Assembly (NCBI RefSeq): GCF_002093115.1
Contig: NZ_NAAD01000004.1
Location: 157,175-221,174 of the forward strand
Source: Geothermobacter hydrogeniphilus
GTDB taxonomy: Bacteria; Desulfobacterota; Desulfuromonadia; Desulfuromonadales; Geothermobacteraceae
Reading direction: 5' to 3'
Length of the DNA stretch: 64,000 bases
Shown here: piece after piece, positions 57,316 through 64,000 of the stretch
How positions within the stretch are numbered: position 1 is the first letter of the stretch
How the letters are laid out: the number at the start of each line of letters is the position of its first letter
The notes under the pieces: generated by a model
Database searches by the model: none
What the model was told of the DNA's origin: nothing
Seen by the model: only the letters and a program-made list of their open reading frames with translations
Translations under genes and position numbers: made by a program

Positions 57316-58324
57316 CAGCATCCTGTTGCGTGTTCCGACCTTGTTGAGGCCGGTCTGCGTGCTTCTTTCCCTCCTGCTGTTCCTGCTGCCGGCGGCCTGC
57401 CGGCAAAGCGACCCGCCGCCCCTGCAGCGGACCGAACTGCTGATGGGCACGGTGGTGGAAATCACCCTGCTGCAGTCGGGACCGAAGGCCGAGGCGGCCC
57501 TGAACGATGCCTTTGCCGAAATGCGCCGCATCGAACAGCTGATGTCGCCGCAGCTGCCGACCAGTGACCTGGCACGCCTCGCCGCCGCTTCCCGCGGGGC
57601 CGAAGTCAGCGCCGAGACCCTGGCGCTGCTGCGTCGTTCCATCGAACTGAACCATCTCAGCGGCGGCGCCTTTGATCCCACTCTGGGGCGCGTCAAGCGG
57701 CTCTGGGACATCGAGGGGGACAAGCCGCACGTCGCCACGGCCGCCGAGCTGCGCCGGGCCCTGCGGCAGTGCGGTGTCGACAAGCTGCGGATCGAGGGGA
57801 ACCGGGTGATCAAGCTGGTCCCGAAGCTGGAGATCGATTTCGGCGGTATCGCCAAGGGCTACGCGGTGGATCGCGCCGGGGCGCTGCTGCGCCGGGCCGG
57901 TATCCGCCATGCCTCGATCAATGCCGGTGGCGACCTGCTGCTGATCGGTGATCGTCAGGGACGCCCCTGGCGGATCGGCGTCCAGGACCCGCGGAAACCG
58001 GGCGCGGTGCTGGCGGTGATTGCCGCGGCGGACGAAGCGGTGGTCACCTCGGGGGACTATGAGCGATTCTTCGAGGTTGACGGGGTGCGTTACCATCACC
58101 TGTTTGATCCGGCGACCGGGCGGCCGTCGCGGCGCAGCCGCAGCGTGACGGTGGTGGCGTCCGATGCCGCCACCGCCGACGCCCTGGCCACGGCCGCCTT
58201 TGTTCTCGGCCCCGAGGCCGGCAGTCGTCTGCTGCGGCAGCAGGGTGCCGAGGGCATCCTCATCGGCGCGGACGGTACGCCGCTGGTGACGCCGGGGCTG
58301 AAGGACCGGGTGACATGGCGCTGA
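57293..58324 (+). CDS. apbE: FAD:protein FMN transferase (ApbE), lipoprotein
   Basis: ApbE attaches FMN to threonine residues of extracytoplasmic redox proteins. The 343-residue protein has a lipoprotein signal (LLPAAC), the MGTVVEITL strand, GGAFDPTLG and [14 protein letters not shown]. Later blocks are [11 protein letters not shown] and DPATGRPS, with metal ligands near [16 protein letters not shown]. The GTG at 57293 overlaps the end of rimO by 23 bases. The next two genes are a NusG-II protein and a Gx transporter. No FMN-binding target protein was seen in the window. Confidence 0.93.
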   Translation: MKSSTPSDSILLRVPTLLRPVCVLLSLLLFLLPAACRQSDPPPLQRTELLMGTVVEITLLQSGPKAEAALNDAFAEMRRIEQLMSPQLPTSDLARLAAASRGAEVSAETLALLRRSIELNHLSGGAFDPTLGRVKRLWDIEGDKPHVATAAELRRALRQCGVDKLRIEGNRVIKLVPKLEIDFGGIAKGYAVDRAGALLRRAGIRHASINAGGDLLLIGDRQGRPWRIGVQDPRKPGAVLAVIAAADEAVVTSGDYERFFEVDGVRYHHLFDPATGRPSRRSRSVTVVASDAATADALATAAFVLGPEAGSRLLRQQGAEGILIGADGTPLVTPGLKDRVTWR

Positions 58325-58710
58325 AGGCGCTCTGGCGGCGGATGACGCCGCTTGACCGGATGCTGCTGTGCGGTCTGCTCGGGGTTGCGCTGCTGCTCTG
58401 CGTGCTGGTTTTCCGGCTGCCGGGCGGCAGTCGCCTGGTGGTGGAGCGGGACGGCCGCATCATCTACCGCGCCCCCCTCGACCGGGACCGGCGGATGCGG
58501 CTCGCCGGGCCGCTGGGAGAGACCCTGGCGGTGATTGAACACGGGACCGTGCGGGTGCTTGCATCCCCCTGCCGCCACAAGGTCTGTATCGGCATGGGGC
58601 GGATCAGCCGCAGCGGCGAGTGGCTGGCCTGCGTGCCCAACCATCTGCTGCTGCGCATCGAGGGCGGCAGGTCGCCTGCGGAGGATGGCTATGACCTCAT
58701 CAGTCGTTGA
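58315..58710 (+). CDS. NusG domain II-containing membrane-anchored protein
   Basis: The 131-residue protein has one N-terminal membrane segment (LLCGLLGVALLLCVLVF). A small extracytoplasmic domain follows with SPCRHKVCIGMGRISRSGEWLACVPN, given here in part as CRHKVC and CVPNHLLLRIEG, matching the NusG domain II (PF07009-type) pattern. Its role is unknown. It overlaps apbE by ten bases and the next gene by twenty. Confidence 0.83.
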   Translation: MALKALWRRMTPLDRMLLCGLLGVALLLCVLVFRLPGGSRLVVERDGRIIYRAPLDRDRRMRLAGPLGETLAVIEHGTVRVLASPCRHKVCIGMGRISRSGEWLACVPNHLLLRIEGGRSPAEDGYDLISR

Positions 58711-59281
58711 TCCGCGGGAACTGGCCCGCTGCCGGCGGCAGATTTTCCTTTCTCTCTTCATCGCCCTGGCGGTCGCGCTCAACACCTTGGAGTTCATGCT
58801 GCCGTCGCCGGCCCCCTGGTTCCGGCTCGGTTTTGCCAATATCCTCACCCTGGTCGCGCTCTACCTGTTCGGCGGCCGTGCCGCCTGGACGGTTGCCCTG
58901 GCCCGTATCCTGGTGGGCGCGCTGCTGCTCGGCCGGTTGTTTTCGCCGGGTTTCTTTCTCTCCCTTGGCGGCGGGGTTCTGGCGACGGCGCTGATGACCG
59001 GAGCGCGCCGCCTGGCCGGAGAACGGCTCGGGCCGATCGGCGCCTCCCTGCTCGGCGCCGCCGGGCACGCGACCGGTCAGCTGCTGGTCGCCTGGCTGCT
59101 GCTGGTGCGTCACGCCGGACTCTGGACGCTCTATCCGCCGCTGCTGCTGTTTGCGCTCGGCGCCGGGCTGTTGAACGGTATTGCCGCTGATGTGCTGATC
59201 GGCACGCTGCGGCGTCACCCGGCGTTTGCTCGTGGGGCGACCGGTCAGGTCGGCGGGGAGGTCTCGCCGTCCGGGAAATGA
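58691..59281 (+). CDS. Gx transporter family membrane protein (heptaprenyl diphosphate synthase component I-like)
   Basis: The 196-residue protein has about five hydrophobic segments with LGFANILTLVALYLFGGRAAW and ARILVGALLLGRLFSPGFFLSL (short pieces FANILTL and RILVGALL), the Gx/HepS-I family pattern. Some members are annotated as a polyprenyl synthase component, others as transporters. In this apbE/NusG-II setting a redox-linked membrane function is as likely as polyprenyl synthesis. ATG 58691 overlaps the previous gene's end. Confidence 0.82.
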   Translation: MTSSVVDPRELARCRRQIFLSLFIALAVALNTLEFMLPSPAPWFRLGFANILTLVALYLFGGRAAWTVALARILVGALLLGRLFSPGFFLSLGGGVLATALMTGARRLAGERLGPIGASLLGAAGHATGQLLVAWLLLVRHAGLWTLYPPLLLFALGAGLLNGIAADVLIGTLRRHPAFARGATGQVGGEVSPSGK

Positions 59282-59328
59282 TCTGCTATGATGCTGAACA
59301 ACCCGAACATCCAGTTGAGACCGTGCTG

Positions 59329-59817
59329 ATGAAACGTCTGTCTTTATTCCTGTTGCTGCTGCTGAGCGCCTGCGCGCCCGCCGGACCGGCGCCGGATCGC
59401 GCCGACAAACCGCTGCCCGAGCTGTCTCAACAGCTGCGGAATCTCCCCGGGGCGACGGTCACTGCGGGACCGTTGCCGACCATCAGTTATCCGGAGCAGA
59501 GCCTGTTCGCGCCGGCGGCGGTGATGCCGCAGGTCGGCAGCGAGGCGCTGCTCGACCCGCTGGTTGAACTGCTGCGCAGTCGCGGTGAACGCCGCTGGGC
59601 GGCGACGGTGAGGGCGGTCAGCACTTACGGGGAGGATTATGACCAGCGCCTGGCCGCAGGCCGGGCACGGTTGCTGGAGAGTTATTTCATCGCCCGCGGA
59701 CTGGCGCCGGGACAGGTGACCTTCACTGCTGTCGGCGAAGCGGGAACTCCCTTTGAACTGCGCCTGCTGCCGGTTCAGTCGCCGAGTCCGGCCAGCTCTT
59801 CCGGCGAGAAGGAGTAG
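59329..59817 (+). CDS. OmpA-like lipoprotein
   Basis: The 162-residue product has a lipobox (LLSAC). The C-terminal region reads SLFAPAAVMPQVGSEALL, then VSTYGEDYDQRLAAGRARLLESYF and VTFTAVGEAGTPF (given partly), resembling a degenerate OmpA/MotB peptidoglycan-binding domain. The usual NxxL/D..R pattern is partly kept. Its 3' end overlaps the convergent hslO gene by 43 bases. Confidence 0.72.
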   Translation: MKRLSLFLLLLLSACAPAGPAPDRADKPLPELSQQLRNLPGATVTAGPLPTISYPEQSLFAPAAVMPQVGSEALLDPLVELLRSRGERRWAATVRAVSTYGEDYDQRLAAGRARLLESYFIARGLAPGQVTFTAVGEAGTPFELRLLPVQSPSPASSSGEKE

Positions 59818-60647
59818 GTTTTCCGGCAATATTCGCAGGTGATGACGGTCGGCTCATCCCGGGCGGCCAGTTCCCGCCGGTCCTCTTCCGGCAGTCCCCG
59901 CAGCATGGCGGTTACCCGCGGCAGGCTGCAGTTGCAGCGGAAACGCAGTTCGCAGCGGCCGAGGGTGTGATAGGGGATATCCCGCATTGCCTGGCCGAGA
60001 ACCTGTTCCGGGGTTCGGCCGGACTGCAGCAGCGTGGTGATCGGCGGCAGGGCGTTCAGGGTCTGTTCCAGTTTTTCCAGGGTCGCGTCCGGACAGCCGG
60101 GCAGGGCCTGGATGAGAAAGCCGCCGGCGGCCTCGACCCGGCCCTCGGCATCAAGCAGCACCCCGACCGCGACCGCTGAGGGAATCTGCTCGGAACTGGT
60201 CAGGTAGTAGGCGATATCCTCACCGACCTCGCTGGTCTGCAGCTGCACCATGCTGCGGTAGGGTTCCTTGAGGCCGAGATCCTTGATCACGTGCAGGAAT
60301 CCGGCTTTGCCGATGGCCCGGGCCACGGCCGAACTGCCGTCCTCCGGGGGCGGGCCGGAAAGCGGATTGGCGATCGAGGCGCGCAGGCTGCCGTCGGCAT
60401 CGGTTTCGGCGTGCAGTTTGCGCAGCGGACCGTTTCCCTCCATCATCAGCGCCAGTCGTTCCCGGTCCTTGAGCAGGGCGCCCATCAGGGCGGTGCCGGT
60501 GGCCAGGCGGCCGAGGGCGATGGTGGCGACCGGGTCGGTCTGCTGCAGGCCGCGGATCTCCTCGATGATGCCGGTGGTTTCAGCGGCCATGCCGCGCAGG
60601 GTGCCGTCATCACTGAGAATTCGTATCAACTGGTTTTTTTCGGGCAT
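59775..60647 (-). CDS. hslO: Redox-regulated chaperone Hsp33
   Basis: Hsp33 is a cytoplasmic holdase activated by oxidation of zinc-bound cysteines. The 290-residue protein starts MPEKNQLIRIL and has the Hsp33 N-domain (TALMGALLKDRERLAL) and VQLQTSEVGEDIA. The C-terminal zinc centre has CNC and CEYC. A much longer upstream frame exists but lies opposite the DUF445 gene and is noncoding in character. ATG 60647 was chosen from homology. Confidence 0.94.
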   Translation of the reverse strand: MPEKNQLIRILSDDGTLRGMAAETTGIIEEIRGLQQTDPVATIALGRLATGTALMGALLKDRERLALMMEGNGPLRKLHAETDADGSLRASIANPLSGPPPEDGSSAVARAIGKAGFLHVIKDLGLKEPYRSMVQLQTSEVGEDIAYYLTSSEQIPSAVAVGVLLDAEGRVEAAGGFLIQALPGCPDATLEKLEQTLNALPPITTLLQSGRTPEQVLGQAMRDIPYHTLGRCELRFRCNCSLPRVTAMLRGLPEEDRRELAARDEPTVITCEYCRKTYSFSPEELAGLGD

Positions 60648-60728
60648 GTCAGAGATCCTTTGGTGAATTGGACCCCGATTAAAGCATAAATTCGCGACGA
60701 TGAAAATGGATCGGAGTGGTTTGCAACC

Positions 60729-62324
60729 GTGAACGACTGGACTCAATTCCTTCCCTGGCTGGCGCCGCCGCTGCTCGGGGCGCTGATCGGCTACGTCACC
60801 AACTATGTCGCCATCCGCATGCTCTTCCGCCCCCTGCGTCCCTGGCGGGTGTTCGGTCTGCGGGTGCCGCTGACACCGGGGATTATCCCCGCCAAGCGGG
60901 CGGAACTGGCGGTCCGCATGGGCGAAACGGTCGGCAGTCACCTGCTCACCGCCGATGATGTCGGCGCGGTTCTCGGGCGCGACTCCTTCCGCCGTGAACT
61001 GCGCGGCGCGGTGGCGGAGAAGCTCGGCTCCTTTCTCGACCGGGAACTCGGTCCGCTGGAGAGCCTGGTGCCGGAGGAATTTCGCGGCCGCTTCCGCGAA
61101 CTGATTGACCTGCTGCGCTGGAAACTGCTCAACCTGATTTTTGCCTACCTGAAGTCGGAAGACTGCCGCCGGCGGCTGGAGGCCTATCTGCGGGACAGGG
61201 GGGAGGAGCTGCTCGCCCGCGATCTGCAGAGCTGTCTCTCCGAAGAGGGTTACCGGACGCTCTGTGACCAGCTGCGGCGGCGGATTGACCAGCTGCTGCG
61301 TGATCCGGGGATTGAACAGGCCCTGGGGCGTTTTGTTGAAGAACGCCTTGACCGGCTCTTCACCAGCGAGCAGAGCCTGGCGGAGCTGCTGCCGGAGGAC
61401 CTGGTCGAGCTGCTGCTGCAGCAGCTCGAAAAGGAAGTGCCGGGACTGCTGGAAAAATTCGGCGGTCTGCTCTACGACCCCGATTTCCGGCAACGGCTGG
61501 TGAAGAAGGCCCGTGAAGGGATCGATACCTTTCTCGACTCGCTGCAGGGTCTGGCCGGGCTGCTCTCCGGCTTCATCAACCTCGACAAGATCTACGACAG
61601 GCTGCCCGAATTTCTCGATCGGACCGGGGATGAAATCGCCCGCTGGCTGAAGGAGGAGAAGACCCAGCAGCAGGTGGCGCAGCTGCTGCGTGAGCGGGTC
61701 GCGGCGATGCTGCAGCGGCCGGTGGCGAGCTACCTGGAAAACCTGCCCTACGAGAAGGTCGCCGGGGTGCGGCGCTTCGCCCGTGAACAGGCGATCGGGA
61801 TGCTGCACAGTCCGAAGACCGCGGCCGCGCTCGGGCGCCTGGCCGAGAACGGTCTCGACCGGATCAAGGATCGCCCCTTCGGTGAGCTGCTGGAGCAGAA
61901 CCTGCCCGCGGGTCTGCTCGACGACTGGCGGCGCGATCTGCCGCAGCGGCTGCTGAAGTGGCTCAGGTCTCCGGCGGTGCATCGGGCCATGGATGAAATC
62001 CTTCGTCGGCAGAGTGAAGAGCTGCTGCTGCAGCGGCCGCTGGGCAGGCTCTCGGCCCGGGTGCCGGGGGATGTGCGGGAAGAGCTGATTGACGGGCTCT
62101 GCCGGCAGCTTGGAGATGTCCTGCAGCGCGAGGTGCCGCCGCTGGTCGAGACGCTCAATATCTCCCGCATGGTCGAGGAGAAGGTCAACCGGCTCGATAT
62201 CCTGCAGGTCGAGGGCCTGCTGCTGTCGATCATGCAGGAGCAGTTCAAGTACATCAACCTGTTCGGCGGGCTGCTCGGGTTCCTGATCGGGCTGGCCAAC
62301 CTGCTGCTGTTGCGCCTGGGATGA
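60729..62324 (+). CDS. DUF445-family membrane protein
   Basis: The 531-residue protein has an N-terminal membrane segment with the conserved GYVTNYVAIRMLFRP, then LTPGIIPAKRAELAVRMGE (parts). A long charged helical region follows, and a C-terminal membrane segment (FGGLLGFLIGLANLLLL). DUF445 proteins are widespread and uncharacterised. The GTG at 60729 is used. It stands alone, facing away from hslO. Confidence 0.88.
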   Translation: MNDWTQFLPWLAPPLLGALIGYVTNYVAIRMLFRPLRPWRVFGLRVPLTPGIIPAKRAELAVRMGETVGSHLLTADDVGAVLGRDSFRRELRGAVAEKLGSFLDRELGPLESLVPEEFRGRFRELIDLLRWKLLNLIFAYLKSEDCRRRLEAYLRDRGEELLARDLQSCLSEEGYRTLCDQLRRRIDQLLRDPGIEQALGRFVEERLDRLFTSEQSLAELLPEDLVELLLQQLEKEVPGLLEKFGGLLYDPDFRQRLVKKAREGIDTFLDSLQGLAGLLSGFINLDKIYDRLPEFLDRTGDEIARWLKEEKTQQQVAQLLRERVAAMLQRPVASYLENLPYEKVAGVRRFAREQAIGMLHSPKTAAALGRLAENGLDRIKDRPFGELLEQNLPAGLLDDWRRDLPQRLLKWLRSPAVHRAMDEILRRQSEELLLQRPLGRLSARVPGDVREELIDGLCRQLGDVLQREVPPLVETLNISRMVEEKVNRLDILQVEGLLLSIMQEQFKYINLFGGLLGFLIGLANLLLLRLG

Positions 62325-62363
62325 CAGGAATACGAAAGGTGGCCGCCAGGGGTTCCGGAAAAA

Positions 62364-62465
62364 CCTTTAACGCTGAGGCGCGGAGAGGCCGAGACGCAGA
62401 GAAGTCAGCATCAGGCAGACAAGATTGCTCTCCATCTCTGCCCCTCTCCGCCTCTGCGTTAAAGG
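62364..62465. repeat. Imperfect inverted repeat between the DUF445 and AI-2E genes
   Basis: CCTTTAACGC at 62364-62373 pairs with GCGTTAAAGG at 62456-62465. Inner arms rich in GAGGCG and GAGAGG also pair imperfectly, so a long hairpin of heptamer-like units (CGCAGAG) can form. Its role is unknown. Confidence 0.7.
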
Positions 62466-62522
62466 GGCTTTGAGTTTTCTGGCGGCATTCTTGAGTTTCA
62501 TGTTCAGTCGGAGGGATTTGTG

Positions 62523-63548
62523 ATGCCGGATACAAAACAGGAGGGCCGCCCGGTTCTGGCGTTGGTCGGACTGGCCGCTTTTATTGTCGTCATTGCCGGG
62601 ATGCGCGAGGCGAGCGCGCTGGTGATCCCCTTTCTGCTGGCGATCTTCGTCGCCGTTGTCTGCGCGCCGCCGGTTTTCTGGCTGCAGCGGCACAAGATCC
62701 CGACGCCGCTGGCGGTGCTGCTGGTGGTGCTGCTGATCTGGCTGGTCGGCGGCAGTCTGGCGGCCCTGTTCGGTTCTTCCCTGAACAGCTTCACCAATGA
62801 GCTTCCCGTCTACCAGCAGAGCCTGCATGGGGAATTCGCCAACCTGCTCACCTGGCTGGAGGGGCATGGCATCCGGACCCCGACCGCCTCCCTGCGGGAA
62901 CAGATCGACCCCGGCGCGGCGATGCGCCTTGCCAGCCGGATGCTGACCAGTTTCGGCGGTATCCTGACCAACACCTTCCTGATCATGGTGACGGTTATTT
63001 TTATCCTGCTGGAAGCGGCGAGTTTCACCGGCAAGGTCCGGCGGGCGTTCGGCAACGCCGACAAGACCCTGGATGCCTTCTCCAAGTTCGCCGTCGGCCT
63101 GAACAAGTACATGGCGATCAAGTCGCTGCTCAGCCTGCTGACCGGGGTTGCGGTCTGGATCTTCCTGTCGATCGTCGGCGTCGATTTCCCGCTGCTCTGG
63201 GGGCTGCTGGCCTTCATGCTCAACTACATTCCGACCATCGGTTCGATCATTGCCGCGGTACCGGCGGTGCTGCTGGCGCTGGTGCAGTTCGGCGGCAGCA
63301 AGGCGCTGGTGGTGGCGATCGGCTACCTGGTTTTCAATGCCTCCATCGGCAGCATCCTGGAGCCGAAACTGATGGGCCGCGGGGTCGGCCTGTCGACCCT
63401 GGTGGTTTTCATCTCCCTGGTTTTCTGGGGCTGGGTTTTCGGACCGATCGGCATGCTGCTCTCGGTGCCGCTGACCATGACGCTGAAGATCGCTCTTGAA
63501 AGCGGGGAGCAGACGCGGTGGATGGCCATCCTACTCGGGCCCGAGTAG
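62523..63548 (+). CDS. AI-2E family (PerM/UPF0118) permease-like protein
   Basis: The 341-residue protein has about eight hydrophobic segments, including VIPFLLAIFVAVVC and the conserved block LNYIPTIGSIIAAVPAVLLAL, and the C-terminal SLVFWGWVFGPIGMLLSVPLTM. Family members are membrane transporters of diverse or unknown cargo; AI-2 transport is proven for only some. ATG 62523 follows GGAGGG by seven bases. Confidence 0.9.
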   Translation: MPDTKQEGRPVLALVGLAAFIVVIAGMREASALVIPFLLAIFVAVVCAPPVFWLQRHKIPTPLAVLLVVLLIWLVGGSLAALFGSSLNSFTNELPVYQQSLHGEFANLLTWLEGHGIRTPTASLREQIDPGAAMRLASRMLTSFGGILTNTFLIMVTVIFILLEAASFTGKVRRAFGNADKTLDAFSKFAVGLNKYMAIKSLLSLLTGVAVWIFLSIVGVDFPLLWGLLAFMLNYIPTIGSIIAAVPAVLLALVQFGGSKALVVAIGYLVFNASIGSILEPKLMGRGVGLSTLVVFISLVFWGWVFGPIGMLLSVPLTMTLKIALESGEQTRWMAILLGPE

Positions 63549-63770
63549 GGTTCTAGGGCGGTCGATATCCGCACATCTGCTGCGTTGCTCCCGCGCCTCG
63601 TCATTCCGACGTAGCTGCCGCTACGCCTCATGCTGCGAGGGCGGCCGAGACGCACCCGCCTGCGGCGTTGCCCTCAGCCTTCAATCCTCGATGTAGCTGC
63701 CGCTACACCTGTGGTTTCAGTCTTCGCGCGCCTTGCATTCGGGCACGTCTCGACCGCCTTGGAACGGTGG
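63549..63770. repeat. Two hairpin repeats at the right end
   Basis: CGTAGC-TGCC-GCTACG lies at 63610-63625 and TGTAGC-TGCC-GCTACA at 63692-63707, the latter with both bases of its outer pair changed. The units start at GGCGGTCGA (63557) and end with TCGACCGCC (63750-63758). They follow the AI-2E gene directly. Confidence 0.85.
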
Positions 63771-64000
63771 TGTTGAAGAAAAACGGCTACGGATTGCGTC
63801 TTTTGGTTTTAATGCTTCCTTTGAGCAGCCCGCTTGTCTGCCTCCCTGCGTAGACAGCTTCACGTACCACCACTGCCGGGCGGTGCTACGGGAGCACCGC
63901 AGGTTTCGTTATCAGCATGGTTGGCAAGGGGCAGTGTCCATGCCTGCCGCCGGCGATGGCCCTTTTCTGCTTCCTCTTTTGGGCCAGCAAAAGAGGAAGG
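63771..64000. repeat. Long repeat module (copy 2), ending at the window edge
   Basis: Bases 63776-63975 match 54841-55035 with roughly 85-90% identity. The module ends in the hairpin CTTCCTCTTTTG/CAAAAGAGGAAG at 63970-63999. The following GC-rich palindrome seen after other copies would lie beyond the window. Confidence 0.8.

Noticed and set aside
60648..61982. Large upstream extension of the hslO frame
   Set aside because: It runs antisense to the DUF445 gene, is rich in Gln/Pro/Arg without motifs, and Hsp33 homology begins at ATG 60647.

Overview
The window is a GC-rich chromosomal segment, densely coding on both strands. Gene content points to a deltaproteobacterium of the Desulfuromonadales (Geobacter / Desulfuromonas / Pelobacter relatives). 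The clues are a CcsA-hemA-hemC-cobA/hemD-hemB haem operon, a Hya-type [NiFe] hydrogenase with its own cytochrome b, an NtrC-type sigma-54 two-component system beside an HtrA protease, and a CheC/CheD chemotaxis operon. This assignment is inferred from gene content and order. No rRNA, tRNA, CRISPR array, prophage or insertion-sequence transposase was seen.

Layout. 0-0.8 kb: edge of a metallo-beta-lactamase-fold hydrolase gene plus a small gene. 1.1-5.5 kb: a housekeeping run (dapF, HIT protein, HAD phosphatase, nfo, dtd, darP-like, DUF4124-like protein), then convergent trxA. 6.3-13.4 kb: tetrapyrrole operon (SIS protein, precorrin-2 dehydrogenase, CcsA-like protein, hemA, hemC, cobA-hemD fusion, hemB). 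13.5-17.3 kb: DUF2270 and M16 peptidase genes, then an AlaA-like aminotransferase on the minus strand preceded by a leader that looks like an alanine-codon attenuator. 17.4-27.8 kb: envelope and hypothetical proteins, the Prc protease, a DnaQ-like exonuclease, and a P-loop/ABC exporter/hydrolase operon. 28-30.5 kb: a DinG-type helicase with an N-terminal RadC-like JAMM domain. 31.3-36.2 kb: HtrA/DegP, a lone receiver, an NtrC-family regulator and a histidine kinase, with a sigma-54 promoter and paired palindromes inside the cluster. 37.3-42 kb: hydrogenase operon hyaABCD and a monohaem cytochrome lipoprotein. 42.2-47.6 kb: pckA, lon, thiL. 47.7-54.6 kb: chemotaxis operon (cheR, mcp, cheW, cheY, cheA, cheC, cheD) followed by a LolA-like gene. 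55.4-63.5 kb: yajQ, rimO, apbE, a NusG-II protein, a Gx transporter, an OmpA-like lipoprotein, hslO, a DUF445 protein and an AI-2E family permease.

The larger intergenic gaps hold families of hairpin repeats. One family has a central CGTAGC(TGCC)GCTACG hairpin in at least 13 copies, with compensatory stem changes. A second module carries a CTCTTTTG-type palindrome next to a GC-rich palindrome. A pair of MITE-like elements with 15-base terminal inverted repeats lies about 5 kb apart in opposite orientation. Compound copies at 54.6-55.2 kb and 63.5-64.0 kb are direct repeats flanking an 8-kb block.

The most notable observations are the putative alanine attenuator before the AlaA-like gene; a Cys-to-Asp change at a proximal-cluster ligand of the hydrogenase small subunit; the sigma-54 promoter with two GGGGCA..TGCCCC-like palindromes between the NtrC-type regulator and the receiver/DegP genes; and the covarying repeat hairpins. 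All readings are by eye; no alignments or folding calculations were run.
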